A program made the position numbers and the translations under genes. From Acridotheres tristis (Eukaryota > Chordata > Aves > Passeriformes > Sturnidae): a DNA stretch of 64,000 nt. The notes under the pieces are model-generated. The model searched no databases and was not told where the DNA came from. It worked only from the letters and a program-made list of their open reading frames with translations. The stretch spans positions 11,947,034 through 12,011,033 of the forward strand of contig CM072888.1 in NCBI GenBank assembly GCA_037013685.1, given 5' to 3'. This document shows, one piece after another, positions 24,313 through 37,000 of this stretch; positions within the stretch are counted from its first letter, which is position 1, and every line of letters starts with the position of its first letter.

Positions 24313-26654
24313 CTGCCCCCGCCGCCACCGTCACCATCAGCGGCACGGCCACCGGCGGCGGCCGGGCCGGGCCGCTCCCACCCCGCTGTCCCGCCAGTCC
24401 CCATCCCCGGCGTGCCTCCAGGCAATGGCCCCACAACGAAAGCGGCCGAGCCCCGCGGCACCGCGCTCCCGGCAGGCGCCGACACCCGGCTGGGCACGGG
24501 GCCCACCCGGCGTGGGCCAGCAGCCGTCCCCAGCTCCCCCGGGGCCAGCGTCGGGCCCGGGCCGCTCCCTGCCATCCTGCACACATATTTGGGGCTGATT
24601 CCTTCCCCAGCTCCCCTGCCCCGCCAGATGTATTTAGTCTCCGGTAGTGCGCTGCCAGAGGAGGGGGGCATTTTCATTGTAGAAGCTGCAATAATTTATT
24701 CGCAGCCACCGGGACGTATTTGCAGTGACAAAAGAGGCTCTGCGGATCAGCCTGAAAGCGTGAGCACCGCCGAGGGGCCCCTCTGGCCCAGCACGCCGAG
24801 AAAACGCCTCTGCATGTTCTCGGGGAGCTCAGCCCGCTCTCCCAACCCCTCATACCTCCCCTTTGCCCAAAGCCCAGGAGTTTTTAACCAGAACATAAGA
24901 AAGAGTGCGAGTGCGACAATGCGGCACCTCAACATCACCCTTTCCCCGGCTTTCCCAGCACGCTGGCCACCCCTATGGTGTTCAGGACTTCTCAGTCTTG
25001 CTTGGGTTTGTTTGGTTCAATATGGTTGGTTTTTAAAATGCTCTAAAATAACCTTCTCGGCCCGGCAATAAGGGGAGAAGTGCCGGTGGCTGCCGGAGAA
25101 GCCCTCGCCGTTTGCCCGCGGGCTCGGCCACAGCAGCCCGCAGCATCTCCGGCCGGTTCAGACGGACCCGTTGCCGCGGTGGGGCCCTTTTGTTCCCCGC
25201 TCCTCCAGCCCCGCACCACTCGGTGCGTGAGCCGCTGCTCTCACCTTGACTTGGCTTTCCGTCATCCCCAGGGAATAGGCCAGCCGGGCTCGCTCCGGGC
25301 CCGCCAGGTATTTCGTCTGTTCGAAAGTCTTTTCCAGAGCGAAAATCTGCTGGCCAGAAAAAGTGGGTCTTGTATGTTTTCTCTTTCCGTCCTTATCCAG
25401 CAAAATTGAGCCTTGATCTGGCGAAGGGAGGGGGAAGAGAAAGGGAAGGCAGGGACAGACAAGTTAATCTACGGATTTGGGAAAGCGCTTCACTCTCAAG
25501 CAGCCCCAGGGGACGGAGGGGTCTCTACGCGGGGGGTGCGTGTGTAAGAAAACTACTGCCTAAGCAAAGCGACGGCTCTGGCCTTTCGGCTCTCCCTGAT
25601 TATTTTTCCTATCCGGATCAAAAATCTGAGCGGGGAAATGATATTTTTTCTAAAAATTCCGCTGTGCCAGCGGGCGTTAAGAAAGTCCTGCTAAGGGGAA
25701 AGTTTGTGCGCCCCCCTGAAAGCCAACCCCGGCTCCAGCAGCGACGGCGGCAGCGCGGCCGCCTTCCCGTCGGAGAGCTCCTCTCCTCGCCAGCGATAAC
25801 CGGCGACATATTAAAGAGTTTTGCTCTGACCGAGGGGATGGAGAAAGCAAAGCCAACTTAAGAAACGAAAACAAATCAAATCGAGGAAAAGGCAGCCCCC
25901 TCGGCTACGGCCGGGTCCTGAGTGGAGGGGCAGGAGGGTCTCACAGCGATGCCAGGGCGCGGGGACTCCCCAGCGCCGGGAGCCGACTCCTACCGGGGAT
26001 CCCCAGGCCCTCTCCCCCGCTGCCCCGCGACGCTGGGTACTCACGGGGGGCGCAGGCGAGGCGGGCGTCCCTCCAGGGCGGGCTCTGCATCACCCCGGGC
26101 CAGAAGATCGGCGTCCGGCCGGGCAGCTCGGCCAGCGGCTTGGGGTAGCGCCCGGCGGCCACGGCGGCGGCGGCGGCGGCGGCCCCAGGGCTGAAGTAGA
26201 GGGCTGGCGGCGGCGGCGGCGGGGGGCTGAGGCTGCCGAAGCGGGGCAGCCCGGCCAGCAGCCCGGCGGGCGCCGCCGAGGAAGCGGAGGGCGAGGCGGA
26301 GGAGAGCGCGGCGCCCGGCAAGGGCATGGAAGGCCGGCTGAGGATGTCGTTGATGCCGTGCGGGGTGGCGGCCGAGAGCTGCGGCGGGGCCGTGCCCAGC
26401 GCCGAGAGCCCGCCCGAGGCGGCGGCGGAGGCGGCGGGCGCCTTGAGGCCGGGGGAGCCGAGCGGCGGTGAGGGTGAAGCGGAGGCGGGCGAGGCGGAGG
26501 CGGAGGAGGAGGAGGCGGGCCCGGCGGGCAGGGGGTACGCGGGGTAGAGCGGCGCCTTCATCTCGGCCATGCTGTGCAGGGCGGCCAGCGGCGGGCTGCC
26601 CAGCAGGAAGGCGCCCTGCCGGGGCGCGCCGTCCATCTGTCCCAGCGCCAGCAT
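24061..26654 (-). CDS. NKX6-1: NKX6-1 homeodomain transcription factor, complete coding region in three exons
   Basis: Coding exons 26654-26045, 25417-25245 and 24312-24061 join with GT/AG introns of 627 and 932 bp into 344 codons plus TAG. The start [10 protein letters not shown] lines up with the known NKX6-1 N-terminus; the frame stays open upstream, but that part is low-complexity. Residues 98-108 ([11 protein letters not shown]) are the engrailed-homology motif that recruits Groucho/TLE corepressors. Residues 166-203 hold the invariant [20 protein letters not shown] region. The homeodomain spans about 216-275 with [13 protein letters not shown] in helix 3. The C-terminus has the acidic [16 protein letters not shown] segment. 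In vertebrates the protein is a nuclear repressor that patterns the ventral neural tube and maintains pancreatic beta-cell identity. It is shorter than the human protein (367 residues) because the Ser and Ala tracts are shorter. NKX6-2 and NKX6-3 are less likely, given the N-terminus and the CDS1 neighbour. Confidence 0.97.
24313..25244 (-). other. NKX6-1: NKX6-1 intron 2
   Basis: 932 bp with a GTGAGA donor and a GGGGGCAG acceptor, splitting the homeodomain just before VWFQNRR, a position typical for NK-class genes. No embedded gene was seen. The 429-codon plus-strand frame crossing it is antisense read-through. Confidence 0.9.
25245..25417 (-). CDS. NKX6-1: NKX6-1 coding exon 2 (homeodomain helices 1 and 2)
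   Basis: 173 bases, completing codon 204 (His) and ending with AAG of ESQVK before the donor GTGAGA. It encodes the linker [13 protein letters not shown] and most of the homeodomain, [19 protein letters not shown] onwards. Confidence 0.96.
25418..26044 (-). other. NKX6-1: NKX6-1 intron 1
   Basis: 627 bp with a GTGAGT donor and a TTCGCCAG acceptor. No repeat and no second gene were seen. Open frames on either strand are exon read-through or shadows. Confidence 0.9.
26045..26654 (-). CDS. NKX6-1: NKX6-1 coding exon 1
   Basis: 610 coding bases, codons 1-203 plus one base. The donor reads CCCC|GTGAGTAC at 26044-26043. It encodes the repression domain, the Pro run at residues 144-150 and an Ala run at about residues 158-167, made by a GCC/GCG repeat. 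Confidence 0.95.
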
Positions 26655-27239
26655 CCCCGCGCCGCCGCCGGCCCGGGGCGGGGGGCCCGGACGGCCCCTA
26701 GCGCCGCGGGGCCCCGGCGGCCGGCCCGGGGGTGCCGCCCGCACCGGCGACGCGCATCCAGCCCGCGGGGGCCGCCGCCTCTAGCGGGGAGCTACGCGCC
26801 CGAGCGGCGGCCCCGCCGTCCCGCCGGGCATCGGGGCTGCGCCTCGGCGGACGCTCCCGGGGCGGAAAGAGGCGCTGCTGTCGGACGGCGGCTGTACGCG
26901 TGTGTCTGCGCAGCGGCCGAGCGCCTACGCGGATTTACCGCCGATCCCGCTGCCCGCCAGCGGCCGGGGGCTCACAGCGGCGCGGCGGCCGCGCTCGACG
27001 CCCCTGCCTCCTCCCCGGCGCCCCGCATCTCTCCCGGCGCGGTTCCCGCTGGCTGCTGTCGGGGCTGCGGGCGCGGCTCGGGGCGCACTGCCGCGCCGCC
27101 CCGCTCCCTGCCTCCTTTAGCGGGGGCACGGCCGGCAGCGGGCGCGGCGGCGGCGGCGGCGGCGGGGCGGGGGCGGGGCGGCTGCGGGCCCTGCCCACCC
27201 GCGCCGCGCCCGCCCTGCCGCCAACTTCGGGCTCGCCTG
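26655..27239 (-). promoter_or_regulatory. NKX6-1: NKX6-1 5' UTR and CpG-island promoter
   Basis: Extremely GC- and CpG-rich sequence upstream of the start codon, with a cluster of SP1-type GC boxes at 27161-27182 and no TATA box on the minus strand. The transcription start cannot be fixed from the sequence. The sharp change to pyrimidine-rich DNA at about 27,240 probably bounds the core promoter. Confidence 0.65.
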
Positions 27240-28060
<821 letters not shown>

Positions 28061-30310
28061 CCTTGGGAGCTACTCCAGAGAGCGGAGCCGATCGAGTCCC
28101 GGTCGGGCCGGGCCTGCCCCGGCGCTTCCTTGGGATGCGGGTGGTGTGAGCTGCCTCGGCCCTTCCCGCACACCTCTGGACGGTGCGGATGCTCTCTGTC
28201 CCCGCTGGAACCGGCTGTCGGTGCTGCCGGGCCGGGCACTGCTGTACCCCCGAGGCCCTCGGTAACAGCGAGCCCCCTGGACACTTGTGCCCAGCGCTCC
28301 CGGCTACTTACGGCTTTTCACGTAGCCTGAGGCTGGAAGGGAAAAAAAAAAAAAAATCCCATGTGTCCCCTAAAGAGCATTCCATGGAACAGTGATGTAA
28401 AATTACCCTGAACAATTTTTACCCTGAGCTGTTTGTGCCCGTGTGTTGTACCTGTGGGGAACTCTGTTTTCCTCGAGAGTGGAAAAACGGGATGGTGTGA
28501 AAATTAATTTTATTTTAATTACGAATCTTAGTTAAAGAGGAGGCACGTTGGTTCTCTACCTGCAACGATGTTTCCTTCTATTCTAAAGAATCCCTTGTTG
28601 CTGTGAATTGTTTTAGTTTAAATTATAAAGCTGCGGAATACATTTGGAGAAAGGGCGCGTGAGATCTTGCCTTGCCTTAACTTTGGCACAGCCACACGAA
28701 CGGCACCTCCGGGAAACTCGAGTTAAATCTCTGAGTTTTTTTTTTTCTTCTTTTTTTTTTTTCGTCCTCTTGTCACTTCGCAAATATTGTAAAAGTAAAA
28801 CCAACAAAAGTGCTTTGCTGCTGGTTGCAGAGGAGCCAGCGAGCGCTCGGCCGTGGCAGCCCCGCAGCCGCAGCCCCGCAGCCCCGGCCGCGCCCAGGCT
28901 CGGCTCCGGCAGCGGGCGTGGAGAAAGAGGGGGGAGCCGCCTCTGAAAGAGACCGATTTGCATTTGAATTAGGGAGGAGAGAAATGCTAAACCGCGTTTG
29001 GAAGTGCTGAGGCAGGCGCAGGGCGGCCCCGCTGCGTGTCCAGCACCCAGGGGAACCTCTTTTCCTCCCTCCTGCAGAGGAGATGGTGCGGGGGCAGGGG
29101 CTCTTCCCCGGGCTGGACCCGCTGCCTCCCTCCCCGCAGCGCCCCGAGGGAGCTCTGCCAGGGCCGGGTACCGACAGCGGCGGCAGCTTCGGTCGAGGGG
29201 AAAGGGTCGCTCTGCCGGGCCGGGCCGAGCTGCGGTACCGCCTGGGGCTGTGCGGGCAGCGGGCTCTGCCAGCCCCGCGCTCGGCCCGGCGGTACCGCCG
29301 GTACCGGCCCTTTCCCCTCGCCCCGTGCCTCCTTCCCGGCCCGGCCGGCACTTCGCCGCCCGGCACCTCTCGGCTTGTTTTCTAGCGGAAGCAAAACAAA
29401 ACGATCTCTTCAGTACAAGCGCTTTTCCTCCCTTTCTGCTATAAGGAGCTGATGGCATATTGAAAAAAAACGAGTGCTTATTTGGGGGACTCCTGGCGCA
29501 ACTTTTTCCCTAAAGATAGCATCGCAGGTGGGATGGCGACCGTAGGGCTGCCCCTGCATAAGAAACGGATCCAAAATCCAGAATTACCTCCTCTTTGTCT
29601 TTAATAACAGAAATATTAGAAAACATTAATATTTGGTTCCTTTCCATACTCAGCTTCTGTTTTCCCTAAGCTGATGCAGTCAGACCCTAAGCTGAAGTAG
29701 TCAGGCAGAGTAACTCAGGAGGCAGCCGGGGCTGTGCTCAGCAGCTGAGCAGCGTGTGGGGGACACCGTGAGCACCCCAGGCTGCGGTGGGGGTGAAGCC
29801 CACCCCAGCAACATACTTCACTAGCGGGGTGAGCAAGCCGCAGCCTGGAAATGCAGCAGCCGAAATACTCCTTGAGCAAATGGGGTTACTGACCGGACCC
29901 GCTGCAGCCGGGGCTGCTCACCAATACCCGGCTGCGTTTCACCAGTTTCACGGTGAAACTCATCGTAAGCGCTTCGCCGCTTCATACAGAGCAACGACCG
30001 AGCCCAATAATGAAGGAGGCAACAGCTGCCTGGGCGAGGGGGATGCGGGCGGAGAGGAGGAGCGAGCGGCCGGCCCGCGGCCGGGGCAGCGGAGAGAGCA
30101 GGGGAGAGCGGCATCCCGGAAGATGCCATGCCGGGAGAGCAGGGCAACTCCCTCAGAATCCCCTCGGGACCTTGGGGAGGCAGCCTGCAGAGTTCCGGGG
30201 ACATGAGGGTAGCAGGGACAGTGGGGTCCCGGGCTGCGAGAGGTGGGGGCTGGGGTCAGGGAGGGGCTGAGGTGCGATGGGGAGCCCCGGGAGGAAGAGA
30301 AGAGGAGGTG
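28061..30310. promoter_or_regulatory. CpG-rich domain upstream of NKX6-1, no gene recognised
   Basis: About 2.2 kb, mostly GC- and CpG-rich, with an AT-rich, possibly constrained stretch at about 28,380-28,800 that includes homeodomain-like TTAATTTTATTTTAATTACG. Open frames on both strands, up to 281 codons, are Arg/Pro/Ala/Gly-rich shadows. It probably belongs to the NKX6-1 regulatory domain. Confidence 0.45.
29664..29705. repeat. two-copy tandem repeat, 21-bp unit
   Basis: CCCTAAGCTGATGCAGTCAG and CCCTAAGCTGAAGTAGTCAG are adjacent copies with two substitutions. Confidence 0.85.
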
Positions 30311-30779
30311 TGAATGAATTCACAGGTACACAAAAGAAGCGTTGTCAGGAGAAAAAAAAAAAAAAAAAAAAGAAAAAAAAAATTTAAAAGCTGTAGTTAT
30401 TTGTTTGCTCGTTCGAGACATAAGAAGTACGAGTGCTGGAGCAGCTGTGCCTCCAAAATTCACTTCGACCGGAATGGTCCCAACGTATCTGAAAGGGGAA
30501 AAAAACCCCATCCAAACCACGAGGACACCTAAAATTAAAAGGTCGAACGTGCTTTGGCCTTACAGGGTCAGATGCTCTTCAAGCTGACGAGACGGGACCC
30601 TCACTGCAGCGCCGTGCCGCCCGCGGGGTCCAGCTGTGTGCGGGGCGCTGCCCTCGAGGGAAGGGCTGGCTCTGCCCCACAGAGCTCTCCCAGCTCCCCA
30701 GCAGCGGGGACAGCGAACCCCACCTTGCTCAGCTTTTTCCCTAATAAGTCATCGTGGCTGTGAGAGGAGCCTGTCTGAA
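30311..30779. other. intergenic DNA with an A-rich run
   Basis: An A-rich run interrupted by one G at about 30,350-30,381, followed by ordinary sequence. No exon was recognised. Confidence 0.5.
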
Positions 30780-31560
30780 CTAAATCAAGCCGTCGCTTTA
30801 TTTAGCAAATAAAATATTTTGCCACTACCATATGTTCCTCATTGCAAGCAAGCAGCCGGTGACTTTCCTGAAGCGGTGGATAGGTATAGAGACACCTTTT
30901 TGTTGTAGTAGCACTGTAAAGCCACTGAATCATTTGTTGCCTGCCCTACATCGTGGGAAGGAACTGAGCCAGGAAAGCATAATGTTCTTCTGGGTGCTAA
31001 TTCGAACTCTTAATCAAGATCTGATTACCAAAAAGGAAGACAGAGCATAAAAACGCTATAAAGATTTAAATTTTATTCTATCTTGGCCATAACTCACCCC
31101 ACAAATGCGTCCATTATGGCATTCACTCTAGCAGGAAAATTGTGATGTTGTTGCAAGATTCCCTACAGCAGAGCTGCTGCCAATGATGATGAATAATCTC
31201 GGTCCATATGCTAGCTCTATACATCCCTACAGAACTAGCCTGCTCTCATCCTCTTTCCGCTTCCTCAAAAACACAGAATATTTGAAGAACAGTAAAAGCT
31301 AATTAAAAATAGTTAATAGGTTAATCAGACTTGGTCTTATATTTATCTAATGCAGAGCACTGATTCTTTAGTGATGTAGCCTGAGGCATTACCACGAGCC
31401 AAGAAAATGAATCAGACATTTAATGGAGATGTGGAAACGGAAATTTCTTGTAAGGCTACAAAATCGCACGCCAATAATACACTAAGATATAATAAATTTA
31501 TCATTAAAATTCCACGCATGAAATGCCATCCTGTGTCCTCTTGCTAGGCGATAAACTGAG
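30780..31560. promoter_or_regulatory. candidate conserved non-coding cluster upstream of NKX6-1
   Basis: About 780 bp of non-repetitive AT-rich DNA with many homeodomain-like cores, for example GCAAATAAAATATTTTGCC near 30,805, CTTAATCAAGATCTGATTAC near 31,010, AGCTAATTAAAAATAG near 31,297 and TTTATCATTAAAATTCC near 31,497. Its position 4-5 kb upstream of the NKX6-1 start suits a proximal enhancer. This is inference from texture and position. Confidence 0.4.
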
Positions 31561-33399
31561 ACAAAGCTGCCCAGAAAAATTTTCAGGACGCGGGCCCTTG
31601 GGTACATCTCACCTGCTTTTTAGCATTCTTGTCCCAGAGTGTCTGCCCACAGACCTCTGGTGACAGCTAAAGTCAGAGGCATCGCTTCTCGGGCGACCCC
31701 ACTGCGGAGTCCCTGGGCTGCTCTTCAGAGTGCCAAGGACCGTGAAACGCTGCCAGCTCTCTCTGGGGGTGTGCTGGAGGCGTCGCGCTGGGGCTGGCAC
31801 GGCTCTGCGTTACTTACTTGTTCTGACCGAGCAGGAGTGGTTTGTGCGGGGAGCAGCTCTCCCTCTCCAGCCGCTGGCGGATGCTGCGAGCTCTGCCTTT
31901 CCCAGAGGCTTCCAGTCACTTCTGAGGACACGCTCCGGTCCTTTTGCCCTGCTAAGGCTGCGGTCCGCGCATTCTGTCCGAACTTCTCTTTGCTTTTACA
32001 CTGGAGCGTATCCAGAGTAACTGGGAGCGGAGGCTGAGACTGAGCGGGAACAGGACACGGTCATTGCCTTTTTAAAACAGCTGCAAAGAGGAGGGTGTTG
32101 CAGGCTGCTGCCTGCACTCACCTCTGTTACCACTTCAATATTTCTTTTACATTTGTTAAGTGAAATGTTAAAGCTTTTTCCGTATCCTCAGGAAGGCAAA
32201 ATATTTTTCTCGTTTCTGGAACATTGAGAATATTTGCTGCTGAAGCGTAGTAGTTACTTTTACTTTTGATTTGTGATCGTTGGTTCAGGCTGACCCCTGC
32301 TGGGGGAAAGCCAGGAGGAGAGGATTACGAGTGCAGAGTGTCTATCCAGAATGTACAGGTTCACCGGAGACCATTCCTGGCGCAGTCCTGCTCCAAGCCC
32401 CATTCCCACGCCAGGTCCGTGCCCGGCTCAGGCTCTGCCCACACTGCACGCTCCCCTCTGGGCACCACAAGCCCTCCCTGAAGTTTGTCCAGCTTACACC
32501 TCCAGAACCTGTCACCATCTCCACTGTTACACTGCACTGTGGAAACATCACATAACAGTTTGATATGGCCACAGGGGTTGGCTGCAGGTGCACCCACCCC
32601 TCTGCTAACATCCTTTCTCCAAAGCCTTGTGGCATTACTGATTACCAGCCCTCTGTCTATCCTAATTAACACACAACAGACTTCTCAACATTCCCATGTT
32701 TGTGTATTCCTGTGTGGTGCTACCAAACACTGCAGCCAGCACAGACAGATGTGCCCGTGATGTGACCTGGCGCTCAGACAAGGCATTTCCCTCTAACTTG
32801 CTAAGGACTGAAGTCCTTATGGTAGGGATGGTCCTTCTCTCCATCTGAGAGCAGCAGCAACAGAACTGCTGCTGCCTCTGCACACCTCAGTCTGTGGCAT
32901 GATGGCTGGGGAGAGGCCTGCTCCATTTCCAGGTGGGAACTCCGTGGGGGCTGAATGCGTGTAGCTGATCAGCCCCAGGCGAGAAAACTATTTTGGAAAC
33001 CTGCTGTTAACCATGCTGTAGGCCAGGTGTGCAACAGCAGGGACAAGAAACACTGGTGCTCCATCTCCTCATTCATCTTTGCCTAAGGGCTGTGAAGGTG
33101 CCACTCTTCCAAAGTTACCTTCCTTTTCCCTTCCACTGAGCATTGCTGCACAGAAACATCCCATTCTGCAGTGTGTGTGCATATGAGATGTGGATAAAGA
33201 CATCGGTTTAGATCCAACAGAAGTTCACTCATCATCCCCCAGCCCTGGCTGAGCAGTTGAGCCTCCCAAGCACCTGCAGGGCAACGAGTGCCCCCATAAC
33301 TGTTGGATATGGATCCAGGCACTGCCCTGGCATCCACATGAGGGATTTCTTGATGTGGATAACCACATATCCTCTATGGCTAAAACTAATGTCTAGCTT
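31561..33399. other. intergenic DNA, no gene seen
   Basis: Moderately GC-rich unique sequence. Short overlapping frames on both strands show no domain or splice-linked similarity. Confidence 0.5.
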
Positions 33400-33560
33400 T
33401 ACTTCAGTTCTACATTAGCAGCCAAAATGTATGGAAATCTAATTGGCAGAGCTGGAGCTTTTATACAGTTTCTTTCAGTCCGTGAGACAAATATATGTAC
33501 ACTAGGCCATCGCTGCTATTGATCTTTAAGCAGCTCCACCATGGAAATCAGCAGTGAGAG
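33400..33560. promoter_or_regulatory. weak candidate conserved non-coding element
   Basis: An AT-rich unique patch with GGAAATCTAATTGGCAGAG and CTATTGATCTTTAAGC motifs. Function is inferred only from its similarity in texture to the other candidate elements. Confidence 0.22.
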
Positions 33561-33837
33561 CTTTGCTTAGAAATTGTTGGCACAGGGTGGTCCAGTGTCA
33601 GGGAAGTGAAAATCATTAAACTGATAATCTAAATGGGGGTGGAAGGGGGAAAGCAGTGGTGGTGGATATCATTATGTGCATAATTTTATGATTTTTAGAA
33701 AATCATATTTCAGCATTTTCCATCACATCAAAGGGTGACAGGGCCATATTGATTAGCAGATTCAGAAAACCACAGCGGTATACTTCGTACTACGACTCTG
33801 TTTGAGAAAAATTCTTGCTTTCTCCGTTTCAGTTTCA

Positions 33838-34030
33838 GTGTCACCGAGACGAGCCGAGGGATATGGGCGGTGTCAGGAGCACGGGGAGCTCCGGGAGCGG
33901 GGCAGGGATGCGGCGCGGCTCGGGGAGCGCCCGGCCATCCCGGGACTGGCTCCCAGCGATGCCGTGATCGCTCCGGCAGCTCCACCTAGCGAGGAGCGCC
34001 GGCCTGCTGCTGGAAACCACGGGAAGGTAC
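33838..34030. promoter_or_regulatory. isolated CpG-rich islet with a donor-like GGGAAG|GTACAA
   Basis: A CpG-dense patch of about 190 bp inside otherwise CpG-poor intergenic DNA, ending with a splice-donor-like GT at 34,027. It could be an orphan promoter and first exon of a non-coding transcript, or a decayed repeat. Neither can be shown here. Confidence 0.3.
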
Positions 34031-37000
34031 AAATCTCTTTGTCCAGTCAGGAAGGACAGTATGCTCCTGCCTGCCCCATGTCAGTGGAGGCTGTTGTGCA
34101 GTAATGGACAACAATGGGGCAAGAGCAAGATGCAAGAGCATCTCCTTGGATGGCCCAGGGCTGGAGGCTCCACCACTGCTTTTGGTGGGCACAATTCCTG
34201 CCTTTGGGACTTCCTGGGGCAGAACAGCCTGGCAGTACACTGAGCAGCAGGGGAGAGTTATTTCCCTCCTTCCCTCTGAGGTGCGGTGCCATCCAGCCCT
34301 GCAAACTCCACCTTACTGGTCCCAATAGCAGCCTGGGGCTTTCTTAAAAGGAATTGTGAATGCTGTGCCATAGACTGAGGGGATGTGGTGGCTTCTGTCA
34401 GGCTCGACCCCGTTCTCTGGCAGAGAGGATGAAATGCTACACACGACAGGGGCAGTAGGCTCACAGCTGGGGATGCCCCTGTGCAGGGAAGCACAGAATG
34501 GCTGGACCTGCTCTCCGGAGGGGTGAGGGAACTGCTGAGGAAGCAGGAAAACCGATGGTCAGATTTTTCTGTAAGAAGCTGAATCCTTAGAGGAACTGTT
34601 CAGTGTTTTAGGGGGGTTTTTTCCCTCATGCTTTTCCTGCTCTAGTGAAAGATGAGAGATATAGACCACTAAAAAACCTGCATCCAGAAGAGGCAGTTTC
34701 CCACTGTGAGAGTTTGAATCCCAGTTCTTGCCTCAGTTTGTAATGGCAATGCCAAGAACTGCTGGGATAAAGCATTCTATTGTTTCTTCCCCAACAGAGG
34801 AAACTGTCATTTTTCTATGGGTTTCTCTGTCATCTCTATCAGCTCCTGCTCTGATTACATTCACACTTGACTTTTCATCTCTCATAACCAGTGATGTCAC
34901 GTCATGTTCTATAGCTGCAGGAACTTCTAATGGCATTGGGGAAAGGACAGCAGGGAATTCTCAGCTGTAATAAGATACCCAGGTAATTTCTTCCAGTACT
35001 ATCTTTAGCTAGGTGTCATGAGGGCATGAAGGATGCTGTTCAGAAAGCACCATACTGGTCCAGCAGCTGGCTGAAACGGAGTCTTCTTGTGCTAGCAAAT
35101 AAGGAATTTCTTTAGTTTGCTCTTACATGAAAAAAAATTACCTGGATCAAAGAGTGATTGAGCCTAAAGATACGGTTCTGGACTTCTTTCTCTTGTTTTG
35201 GCTTTACACTGAGGACTTCAGGTAAGCAGACATTTGTCTGGCAATAGAATAGAAGCAGTAGAAAGCCACATGCTATGGTTGCTTTCCATTGCCATTTTGG
35301 GTCCTGCTCTCCTTGCAGTAGCTGACTGAGGACCAGCCAGTTTGGTCAGAGACCCCAAAAGATTTAAAATGCTGAAAAGTGGAACTAATGCCCGTTCCTC
35401 CTAGTGCTGTAGACCCCTTCTTCACTGTGATCAAGGCAGACAGCCAGCTGGGGGACTTGGGGGGAAGGCAATAGGCTGATGGAGCCCAGATACCTTTGTC
35501 CATTTAGCACACAGAGCAAGTCTCTCCAGAAGAAGCTTTCCAGGACCAAGTACTTTCCCAATAAATCTGGAACCTTCAGGTAAGAAAAAGAGGTATAAGA
35601 AGAACTTCCCGGGAGCTGCCTCTGCATGTGCTGGTGACTTAGGGAGGAGAAAAGTGAGATCAGGAATGGGAGTGCTGTGGGATATATCCAAACGCCAGTA
35701 CTCAAGATTTGTTGAGAGGCTTTCAACCACAAACTTGGAAATACAGAGAAAAAAAGATAAGAGGTCACGAGTCTCTGTCTTTTGAAGCTCACTCTGTCTT
35801 GGCTCTTCAAGTACAGGGAAGATGCTTCTCTCAGCATGTATCCACCTAGTAAAAACCTCAGGATCTTGTGTAACACAGTTCCAGTCCACAGGGTTTGGAG
35901 AAAGATAGAAAAGATGTATAAGTAGCCTGTAATTTCTAGTGTATTTTTACATCTATACCACTGGAAGGTAACTTTCAGAGAATTTCACTAAGTGAATATG
36001 TAGGAGCACCTTCGTAAAGTACAAGATGTACTTCAGTCTGAAGACTACCACAACACAGTGGCAGCAAACCAAGTCTTTACAGGGCAACCTTTCCAGATTG
36101 TGACTGTAATACTTGGCTTAATTGCATCCTGTAGGCTGCTCACCACTTATAAAGTACACTCTGAGTGTGCCATAATGCTCCTCCTGTCCCTTGAGATAAG
36201 ATAGTTAGATGGTATTGCTGGCAAAACAGAGTGATATTTCATAAACTGCTAAAAATCAATGGTGATGTGCCTGATCACACCTTAGATGAACTTTTGTCAT
36301 GAACTGAAATGTAATAGAGTGGGTAATACTGGAACTCAATTAAATGAAATGTTATAAAACTTCTTGAAAATGACACAAGGAGGAGGGGAGAAAATCCAGT
36401 GACAGAGAGCAGAGACAAGTGCAGGCTGTGCTCCGTGCACCACAAATCCAGTAAACAGCAAATACCTTCTGTCAAAGTTACTCTGACCTGAGAGTGGGAG
36501 ATACTGCTGAAACTGTCAAAGAGCTTTTGCCTCTGCCTAAGATGGCAAAATTCCCACTGATGGGACCAGGACTCAGCCTCGTGTCTGGCATGTGGGGAAG
36601 CACATGACTGTTGCCAGAGGATAAAATGGGGATTGCTCATAGTGTGGTAGGAAAGCCCATTCCCTGAGAGTCAGTCCATCCAAGAGCATCATGGTCTGCT
36701 CAGTTACAAGGAAGAATCAGAGTGACCTGGGTTTGAAGAGGGCAGTGAAGTTAGGGCACAAACACCGCTCCCTTGACATCATACAGGAGGGATTACCTCT
36801 TGCAGCTGGCTGTAAATTGCAGGCAGTTGTGGAGTTAAGGCTGGTGCCAACTATATATGTGTTAACGTAAATGGTCTCCACCTCCAGGAAACAGCTGGGA
36901 AGTGGCACTGGGCACAGTCAGTTTCCTTGGCCAAATTTCTCCAGTCAAGGAGGTGTTGCCAGAGTGATGGGAGCTGTCTAGGAGGCAATCACTCTCCTCT

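Noticed and set aside
23782..25071. 429-codon plus-strand open frame across NKX6-1 exon 3 and intron 2
   Set aside because: It is antisense to a certain gene, low-complexity (Arg/Pro/Ala/Ser), has no domain, and results from few stop codons in GC-rich DNA.
28613..29458. 281-codon minus-strand frame upstream of NKX6-1
   Set aside because: Composition artefact in CpG-rich DNA, with overlapping frames in all phases.
35385..35889. Two overlapping minus-strand frames of 152 and 163 codons
   Set aside because: They overlap in different phases, have no recognisable domain or signal, and no splice-linked continuation was seen.
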